A DNA stretch of 64,000 nucleotides. Origin: Parundibacterium terreum. Its GTDB lineage: Bacteria > Pseudomonadota > Gammaproteobacteria > Burkholderiales > Burkholderiaceae_D. The position numbers and the translations under genes are program-made. The DNA lies in assembly GCF_014636315.1 (NCBI RefSeq), contig NZ_BMED01000001.1:558316-622315 (forward strand), written 5' to 3'. This document shows, one piece after another, positions 54,944-61,510 of this stretch (position 1 is the stretch's first letter; each line of letters starts with the position of its first letter). A model generated the notes under the pieces. The model was not told the DNA's origin. It ran no database searches and saw only the letters and a list, made by a program, of their open reading frames with translations.

Positions 54944-57154
54944 TTAGCTCGCCTCCGCGCGGCGGAAGGCCAGCAGCACATTATCGGAAGGATCACCGGC
55001 CTGCACTATCCTGGCGCCCGTGTGCGACAGGCCTACTGCTTCCACCCTTTGTATCCAGGTCTCCAGGCTTTCGAAGAAACGCAGTTCCGCCGCATTTGTT
55101 GCCCAGGGCTCTTCCAGTCCTGCATTAAATACGCAATGCGCCAGACTGACAAAGGCGTCCATTTCGGGTGAAGTGACATCATGGTCGCGCAAAATAAAGT
55201 AGCCGCCCGGCCGCAAGGTCCTGGCGATAGAGGCCAGGAAAGGTTGCAATTTTTCCGGCTCCATATGATGCAGCCCGACGTAGCAGCTCACCAGATCGGC
55301 GCTGGCCGGCGGCAGGTCCAGTGGCGCATAATCGTTCAGCGGCACGAACTTGCCTATTTTCCCCAACTGCCCGCGCTCCACGATGTCAACCGGCGAATTG
55401 CTCGCTTCCTTATCATGCACCAGCGTCACGCCTCCGCTCAGATGCAGATGCTTGCGCAAGGCGTTCACATAACGGCCGGTGCTGCCTATTTCCACATAGT
55501 CGGCAAATTTTACTTTTTTGCCCAATAATTCCGCAGTCTGCAAGCCCATCTCCTCCTTCTGCGCCCTCAGGGAAGGCAAGGCATAACGCAGCAAGGACAA
55601 GGGCGGGCTGATCGCCGGCAAGCCGGCTTGCAAGGCACGGTATATGGATTCGTCATCCTTATGCTGCGCTATCGACTGCTTGATCAGCGTATGAAAACGG
55701 TCTTCTGGATATAGGTGGAAGATGTTTTGCAGGAAGGCATAAAACTTGTCCGCCATTAGCGGGTCTTTGTACACCGTGTGGAATAGCGATGGGCTGGCCT
55801 GGCCGGCGGCATTGGCGCTGAGGGTTGGCATATAGTATTTATCCCAGAGGGAGCCGCGCAAGCGGTATTCAGGATCCAGCTTGCGCTTCAGTTCAAACAG
55901 TTTTTGCGCGCCGGGATAGGCGCGATGAAATTGTTCCTGCGTTGCATGCGGCTGATACGGCAGGTAGTAAGTGCCGCCGCAAGAGATCACTGCATCGATC
56001 AGTTCACGCGTCCAGACGCCTACCCTCTCCTTGGCATTGTCGCGGGTTCTCTGCTTGTGATACAGCACAAAGGCAAAGGTTTCACCGCGCGCCCAGGCCA
56101 GCAAGGTACCCGGATCCGCCAGCGCATGCCGGATCGAGATATTGATCATATTGACCTTGTGCTTGTTCAATATCGCAGCCATCTTAGGCACAAATTCCAG
56201 CAGGCGCTCATACGGCACAAAGTATTCCTGCAGCACGTAGGTGCGGCGCTGGCGCCCTGTCGGCTCCAGCTCTGCAGTGTCGTAGCCGGCCTCGTAATTG
56301 CGCCAGTAGACTTTTTTGGACAGATACAGCAAAGGGTCAATCAGATACTCGCGTCTCAGCTTGCCCATAGGCGTTTCCGAGATCGCCCACAGAAAATATT
56401 TTTCCAGCGGATAGATGCGGCGCAAAGGCTGCAGGCGGTGCCGGGTGGAAGGCGGGCTGTCTGTCTTGAACCAGGAGACCGCACGCGCACGCTGATACAA
56501 AGGCGGATACAGGTCGGCATTATGAAAAATTGCATCGCTGCGATGCCGCACATTGGCATCAAACCATGCAGGATAAGCGGCGGTGGGTATCTTGGTGCTG
56601 CTGCGCTCTATCCGCACATTCTCGACCAGATCCAGCTCCACTTCGGTAATGATGCCTATCGCACCATAGCTGCCGATTGCGGCATAGAACAGCTCCGCAT
56701 TTTCTGCAGGGCTGGCGATTCTGGCCTCGCCATCGGCGGTGACCAGCACAATCTGGCGCACCGACAGCACGACCGGGCCAAGCCCTATGTACCGGCCATG
56801 CGCATTCACGGACAAGGATCCGCCGACCGTAAAATTGGCATAGGTCTGCATGATCTTGACGGCCAGGCCGTGAGGATCCACGAAGCGCTGGATATCGCAC
56901 CAGCGTATGCCTGCCTGTACCCGTATGGTCCTGGCCTGCGGATCAAATCCCAGCACCTGGTTCATCTCGCGCATGTCCAGGTGCAGGCTGCCGGGGCTGG
57001 CCGTTTGACCGCCCATACTGAAGTGGCCGCCGCCGACCGAGACAGGGAAAGAAGAGTTTTTCAGTATCGCCTGGACATCGTGCGTGGAATGCGGATTGGC
57101 AACTGCAAGAACCGGTATGCGGTTAAGCTGGGTGACGTCGTTGACCGTAGGCAT
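54944..57154 (-). CDS. FAD-linked oxidase fused to a class I methyltransferase
   Basis: A 736-residue fusion. The first half is a VAO/PCMH-type flavin oxidase: PHSTHDVQAIL, SVGGGHFSMGGQ (His44 may carry FAD), a second FAD part (GLGPVVLSVRQIVLVTADG, SYGAIGIITEVELDLVE), and a C-terminal region typical of alditol/aldonolactone oxidases (KRKLDPEYRL). From about residue 554 a SAM-dependent methyltransferase follows: VEIGSTGRYV (motif I), LPPASADLVSCYVGLHHM and LRPGGYFILRDHD. I read it as one chain; no frameshift is needed. It lies 4 bases from the DUF805 gene upstream and overlaps none. Substrate unknown. Confidence 0.83.
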   Translation of the reverse strand: MPTVNDVTQLNRIPVLAVANPHSTHDVQAILKNSSFPVSVGGGHFSMGGQTASPGSLHLDMREMNQVLGFDPQARTIRVQAGIRWCDIQRFVDPHGLAVKIMQTYANFTVGGSLSVNAHGRYIGLGPVVLSVRQIVLVTADGEARIASPAENAELFYAAIGSYGAIGIITEVELDLVENVRIERSSTKIPTAAYPAWFDANVRHRSDAIFHNADLYPPLYQRARAVSWFKTDSPPSTRHRLQPLRRIYPLEKYFLWAISETPMGKLRREYLIDPLLYLSKKVYWRNYEAGYDTAELEPTGRQRRTYVLQEYFVPYERLLEFVPKMAAILNKHKVNMINISIRHALADPGTLLAWARGETFAFVLYHKQRTRDNAKERVGVWTRELIDAVISCGGTYYLPYQPHATQEQFHRAYPGAQKLFELKRKLDPEYRLRGSLWDKYYMPTLSANAAGQASPSLFHTVYKDPLMADKFYAFLQNIFHLYPEDRFHTLIKQSIAQHKDDESIYRALQAGLPAISPPLSLLRYALPSLRAQKEEMGLQTAELLGKKVKFADYVEIGSTGRYVNALRKHLHLSGGVTLVHDKEASNSPVDIVERGQLGKIGKFVPLNDYAPLDLPPASADLVSCYVGLHHMEPEKLQPFLASIARTLRPGGYFILRDHDVTSPEMDAFVSLAHCVFNAGLEEPWATNAAELRFFESLETWIQRVEAVGLSHTGARIVQAGDPSDNVLLAFRRAEAS

Positions 57155-57158
57155 AGGC

Positions 57159-57521
57159 TTAAAGTGAAATATCGACAGTCAGGTAGCCGCTGCGGGCCAT
57201 GGGATCTTTTCCGTAACGGTTGCTGCCCTCAACGCCGCGCTTCAGCAGTTGCGTGATCAACCATAGCGGCCCCAGCACGGGAATCAGCAAGAACAGTAAA
57301 GCCCAGCCGGAACGTCCTATATCATGCAGGCGCTGCAAAAACAGCGCGCAGGCGCACCACACAAAAATCACCGCAAAGGCAGCGCTGCCATAATTACCGG
57401 CCAACTCGCCACCCAGCGTGCCAAACGCTGCACACAGAGCAGCCAGGATAATCAAGCGATAGAACATGGTGCCGCGCGCGATGCGTCCGTCACCTGATAC
57501 GAATAGAGCCAGTATTTCCAT
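57159..57521 (-). CDS. DUF805 membrane protein
   Basis: A 120-residue membrane protein with three or four helices and the DUF805 end pattern RLHDIGRSGWALLFLLIPVLGPLWLI ... GSNRYGKDP in outline. Role unknown. Its stop is 4 bases before the ATG of the oxidase-methyltransferase gene, so it heads that operon. No gene was seen between 57522 and 57746. Confidence 0.83.
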   Translation of the reverse strand: MEILALFVSGDGRIARGTMFYRLIILAALCAAFGTLGGELAGNYGSAAFAVIFVWCACALFLQRLHDIGRSGWALLFLLIPVLGPLWLITQLLKRGVEGSNRYGKDPMARSGYLTVDISL

Positions 57522-57746
57522 ATCTTGCAGGCCGCCTTGAGGGTAAAGTCACTAAGGATCACTCAGGATCATTAAGGGCAAATGGCTTCTGGATGAATAT
57601 AAATTATTCAGCAGAAACTAGTTGCAAATATGCCAGCAATCCTGCCACGGATAGGCGAACAGCGCAATAAGAATGGCAAATAAACCCGGCTCTCCTCCGA
57701 TTTTCGCAACAGGACGCCGGGGCGGGTAATTCACTTTACATTTCGT

Positions 57747-58994
57747 TCAGGGACGGCTGATCTTGCATTCGCTTCCCTGGGCCAGTTCATTGCCTGAATA
57801 CACGGCATCGGTGCGGAAGCCATAATTGGTTCCCTCCCAGCCCGCCTTCACCGCCTTGCCGTCCACCGGCGCGATGGTATTCACCACCTGCGGCAACAAT
57901 AGCTGATGGTCTTCCGCGCGCATGCGCACCGGGCCCACCACGGAATCATAAGTCAGGCCTTCCAGTGCGCGGGCGATCTTGACGCTATCCAGCGATTGCG
58001 CCTTGTTGATGGCGGCAGCCAGTATCAGCGGCGTAAATACCACGCGCGGCGCATAAAAATCGCTGCCGGTCTTTTGCTTGAATGCCTTTGCCTGCGCTTC
58101 CGCCTTCGGCACATCGGCCTCGCCCGGATGCCATTCACCGACCCAGGTCACCTGCCCTATCTTGGCCTGCGCAACCGCCGGCACCGTTCCCGGTGCTGAG
58201 CCGGCGCTGTGATTGAAATAACGCAGGTTATAGCTGGCTTCGCTGGCAGAGCGCAGCAACAGGTTCAAATCCGGCCCCCAGTTACCGGTGATCACCGCAT
58301 CTGCACCGGCTGCCTTCATCTTGGCGACATAAGGAGAAAAATCCTTGACCTTGCCTATCGGGTGCAAGGTCTCGCCGACGAATTTGATATCCGGCCTGGC
58401 CAGCCCCACCAGTTCCTGTCCATATTTGGCCCACTGGCGGCCATGCGCATAATCCTGGTTCAGCAGATACACATTCTTGATGCTGGGCTGGGTCTTGATG
58501 TAATTGGCCAGCGCCTTCATCTTCATCGCGGTATTGGCCTCAAACTGAAAATGCCAGAAACTGCAGTTCTTGCCTGTCAGCTCAGGGTCTATCGAAGAGT
58601 GATTCAGGACGATGACTGCTTTGTCGGGATTGCGCTCATTGTGCCGTGCCGCCGTCTGCACAACCGCATTCACAACGGAAGAGCCGGAGCCGCCCACCAG
58701 GATCACGCGCGCGCCCTGGTCTATCGCATTCTGCAAAGCGGTCTGGCTCTCCTGTGCAGAGAGCTTGCTGTCCAGCTTGATCATCTCGAACTTGACGCCC
58801 TTCAATACTCCGCCCCTGGCATTCACTTCATCCACGCCGTACTGCAGATTATTGACGAAGATCTCGCCAATATTGGCGAAGGGTCCGCTGAGCGGATCAA
58901 TGAAAGCCAGCTTCAGGGTTTGCTGTGCGGACGCAATGCCGGCGCTGGAAGCTAACAGGCCGGCAACGGCCGCCGAGATGAACAACTTTTTCAT
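57747..58994 (-). CDS. Branched-chain-amino-acid-type ABC transporter substrate-binding protein
   Basis: A 415-residue periplasmic protein with a signal peptide (residues 1-23, SAGIASAQQ) and the LivJ/Peripla_BP_6 fold: IDPLSGPFANIGEIF, GGSGSSVVNAVVQTAARHNERN and NQDYAHGRQWAKYGQ. This family binds branched-chain amino acids, but members near acyl-CoA genes often bind aromatic or other carboxylic acids. Permease and ATPase genes are not in the window. It follows the tetR gene by 58 bases. Confidence 0.87.
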   Translation of the reverse strand: MKKLFISAAVAGLLASSAGIASAQQTLKLAFIDPLSGPFANIGEIFVNNLQYGVDEVNARGGVLKGVKFEMIKLDSKLSAQESQTALQNAIDQGARVILVGGSGSSVVNAVVQTAARHNERNPDKAVIVLNHSSIDPELTGKNCSFWHFQFEANTAMKMKALANYIKTQPSIKNVYLLNQDYAHGRQWAKYGQELVGLARPDIKFVGETLHPIGKVKDFSPYVAKMKAAGADAVITGNWGPDLNLLLRSASEASYNLRYFNHSAGSAPGTVPAVAQAKIGQVTWVGEWHPGEADVPKAEAQAKAFKQKTGSDFYAPRVVFTPLILAAAINKAQSLDSVKIARALEGLTYDSVVGPVRMRAEDHQLLLPQVVNTIAPVDGKAVKAGWEGTNYGFRTDAVYSGNELAQGSECKISRP

Positions 58995-59052
58995 GCAAGT
59001 CTCCGATTATTAGAATTAGAAATTTGATGCAGTGAAACGGGGTTGAAAGTGA

Positions 59053-59682
59053 TTAATTCATGTTGCGCAGTCCCAGCACCCTCCAGGCCAGTTGCGATAA
59101 TTCCTGCACCATCTCTTCCTGGCTCAGGCGGCCATCGGGCTTGTACCAGGTATAGAGAAAGCCCGGCAGGCTGCAGGCTGCCAGCGCAGTAATCTTGGTC
59201 TCATGAAAATCCAGCATGCCGTCGCGCCTGCCCTGCTCCAGCAACTCGCATAGGCGGTCATAGAAATGGTGGGCCAGCTTGTTCAGTTTTTCCTTGTAGG
59301 CAGCGCTGTACACCTGCGGCTCGCGGTAACCGAAGAAGGCGGATGGATAGTGGCTAATGGTGGCGCGTATCAGCCGCTGTATGCCGTCGGCGATTTTCTC
59401 GTGCGCCGCGCGCGCATCGTCATCCGCAAAATCCATCGTGCTCAGGCATTCCAGTGTGGGCCGCCAGGAGAGAGTTTCAAAAATCTCCTGCTTATTGCGG
59501 AAGTAGTAATACACAAAAGGTTTGGTCACCCCCAGCGCCTGCACGATCTGGTCCATCGTGGTGCTGGCATAGCCCTGCTCAAAGAACAGGGTTTCCGCCA
59601 CGCTTAAAATGCGCTCGCGCTTTTCATCGCTGCTGGTGGTCGCAATCTTTTGCCTGCCTTGGGTGGATGCTGCTGTTTTCAT
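59053..59682 (-). CDS. TetR-family transcriptional regulator
   Basis: A 209-residue repressor with a TetR helix-turn-helix near residues 22-60 (RERILSVAETLFFEQGYASTTMDQIVQALGVTKPFVYYYFRNKQEIF in outline). The C-terminal domain is the ligand part, possibly an acyl-CoA sensor, by analogy with regulators beside acyl-CoA genes. The ATG at 59682 is chosen because residues upstream are not typical. Divergent from the ligase/carboxylase genes; the palindrome between them is the expected operator. Confidence 0.88.
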   Translation of the reverse strand: MKTAASTQGRQKIATTSSDEKRERILSVAETLFFEQGYASTTMDQIVQALGVTKPFVYYYFRNKQEIFETLSWRPTLECLSTMDFADDDARAAHEKIADGIQRLIRATISHYPSAFFGYREPQVYSAAYKEKLNKLAHHFYDRLCELLEQGRRDGMLDFHETKITALAACSLPGFLYTWYKPDGRLSQEEMVQELSQLAWRVLGLRNMN

Positions 59683-59734
59683 AGTTTTTGTACTTGTTCT
59701 GTTTTTTTGAAGCTTACACCATCCGGCGGACAAA

Positions 59735-59775
59735 TTATACTCATTGGTAGATTTATTATACTACTGAGTATAATA
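59735..59775. promoter_or_regulatory. Divergent promoter with TetR-type palindromic operator
   Basis: TATTATACT (59754-59762) and AGTATAATA (59767-59775) are 9-base inverted arms around ACTG. A further TTATACTCA half-site lies at 59735-59743, forming an inverted repeat with TGAGTATAA. TATAAT at 59769-59774 could be the -10 box of the ligase gene, and a TATAAT in the other direction could serve tetR, so a bound repressor would block both. Confidence 0.6.
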
Positions 59776-59853
59776 TAAGAAAAATTGCCCCAAGAACCCA
59801 TACAGGGCAGCAAGCACAGCACATAAAAGATTCATACTGAGGAGACACAGGAA

Positions 59854-61440
59854 ATGAAACCTTTGCACGAACACCTGCGCCAGCACGCGCGCACCCAGCC
59901 CGACAAGGCAGCCTATATCTGGTACGGCAAACGCATCAGCTATGCTGAACTGGACCGCGCCAGCGATGCCTTCGCCGCGCGACTGGAAGAACTGGGTGTC
60001 AAGCCCGGCGACCCGGTGGCGCTGTTCATGAACAATTGCCCGCAATATGCAATGGCGCACTACGGCATACAAAAACTGGGCGCCATCGTCTGCCCTTGCG
60101 GCCCGCTGAACAAAGAGCATGAACTGGAATACCAGTTAAACGACCTGCGGGCGCGCATCATCGTCGCGGCGGACAATCTGCTGCCTATCGTTGACAAGGT
60201 TCGCAGCAAAACCGCACTGGAACACATTTTTACCGTGCGCTACACCGATCTGCTGCCGGACCAGCCCAGCCTTGCATTGCCGCCGGAGCTGCAAGCAATG
60301 CGCGGACAACCCATAGAAGCAGCGGCAGGCACCATCGATTTCCTGGCCGCAGTAGGCAACGGCGGAGAATCGCCACAGCCCGAATTGGCAATGGACGACG
60401 TCGCATTGATGACCTACACCTCAGGCACCACCGGCCTGCCCAAAGGCGCGATGCTGACTTATCGCAATGCGGTCTACAAAACCGCTGCCGGTGTTGACAG
60501 CAGCAGGATCAGCAAGGATGACGTGCTGCTCGCCGTAGCCCCGCTTTACCATATCGCCGGCATGGTGATGGGCGTTAACTGCACCGTCTATTCCGGCGCT
60601 ACCTGCGTGCTACTGTATCGCTTTGATCCGCTGGCCGTGCTGCAGGCGATAGACCAGTACAAGGTCAGCTATTTCTACAGCATCGCACCGATGAACGTGG
60701 CGCTGATGCAGGTGCCTACCATCAAAGTATTTGATCTATCCAGCCTGCGCACCAACCTGGTGACCAGCTTTGGCATCACATTTACCGAAGCGCTAGCGAA
60801 CCAGTGGAAGCAATACGTTCCCCAATGCGGCATGTCGGAGGCTGCGTACGGCCTGAGCGAAACGCATACCGTGGATACCTACATGCCGCTAGATGCGATA
60901 CGCTGGGGCACCCAGGGCAAGGCCATTGCTGGCAATGAAATCCGTATCATCGACCCGGACACCCGGCAGGTATGCGCGCCCGGCGAAGTCGGCGAGATCA
61001 CCTTGCGCAGCGCAGGCGTATTCAAGGGTTACTGGAACAAGCCGGAAGCCACCGCACAAACCTTGCGCAATGGCTGGGTATACACCGGCGACATGGGATC
61101 GATGGATGCCGATGGTTACCTCACTTTCATCGGCCGCTTCAAGGAAATGATCAAGGTATCCGGCTACAGCGTGTTTCCAGAAGAAGTGGAAACCATCCTG
61201 ATCAAGCATCCGGCCGTGGCGCAGGCAGCAGCAATCGCCATACCGGATGCCGAGAAAGGCGAAGTCGTCAAAGCCTTCATCGTACTCAAGTCCGGCCAGC
61301 AGGCAGAGGCCGCAGACATCATCGCCTGGTCGCGCGACAATATGGCGACCTATAAAGCACCCAAGGAGGTCAGGTTCATCGATGCCCTGCCCGCCACCGG
61401 TGCAGGCAAGGTGCTGCGCCGCCTGCTGAAAGATATATAA
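59854..61440 (+). CDS. Acyl-CoA synthetase (AMP-forming ligase)
   Basis: A 528-residue ANL enzyme. P-loop TYTSGTTGLPKGAM near 187-200, AYGLSETH, GWVYTGDMGSMDADGYLTFIGRFKEMIKVSGYSVFPEEVE in outline (hinge Asp and Arg), and the catalytic Lys in GAGKVLRRLL near the C-terminus. It activates a carboxylic acid with ATP and CoA. The substrate is unknown; the neighbouring carboxylase suggests a branched or medium/long-chain acid. AGGAAATG gives a close ribosome site. It is followed 70 bases later by the carboxylase gene. Confidence 0.9.
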   Translation: MKPLHEHLRQHARTQPDKAAYIWYGKRISYAELDRASDAFAARLEELGVKPGDPVALFMNNCPQYAMAHYGIQKLGAIVCPCGPLNKEHELEYQLNDLRARIIVAADNLLPIVDKVRSKTALEHIFTVRYTDLLPDQPSLALPPELQAMRGQPIEAAAGTIDFLAAVGNGGESPQPELAMDDVALMTYTSGTTGLPKGAMLTYRNAVYKTAAGVDSSRISKDDVLLAVAPLYHIAGMVMGVNCTVYSGATCVLLYRFDPLAVLQAIDQYKVSYFYSIAPMNVALMQVPTIKVFDLSSLRTNLVTSFGITFTEALANQWKQYVPQCGMSEAAYGLSETHTVDTYMPLDAIRWGTQGKAIAGNEIRIIDPDTRQVCAPGEVGEITLRSAGVFKGYWNKPEATAQTLRNGWVYTGDMGSMDADGYLTFIGRFKEMIKVSGYSVFPEEVETILIKHPAVAQAAAIAIPDAEKGEVVKAFIVLKSGQQAEAADIIAWSRDNMATYKAPKEVRFIDALPATGAGKVLRRLLKDI

Positions 61441-61510
61441 AAGCCTTTGAACGGCAACCCCGATGTCGCTGAAAGATTATTGCAAGACTATTGAAAGCCG
61501 AAGGAATAAC

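Noticed and set aside
55904-57256. 450-codon plus-strand frame opposite the oxidase-methyltransferase gene
   Set aside because: Shadow frame of the fusion gene; its product is His/Arg/Gln-rich with no motif.
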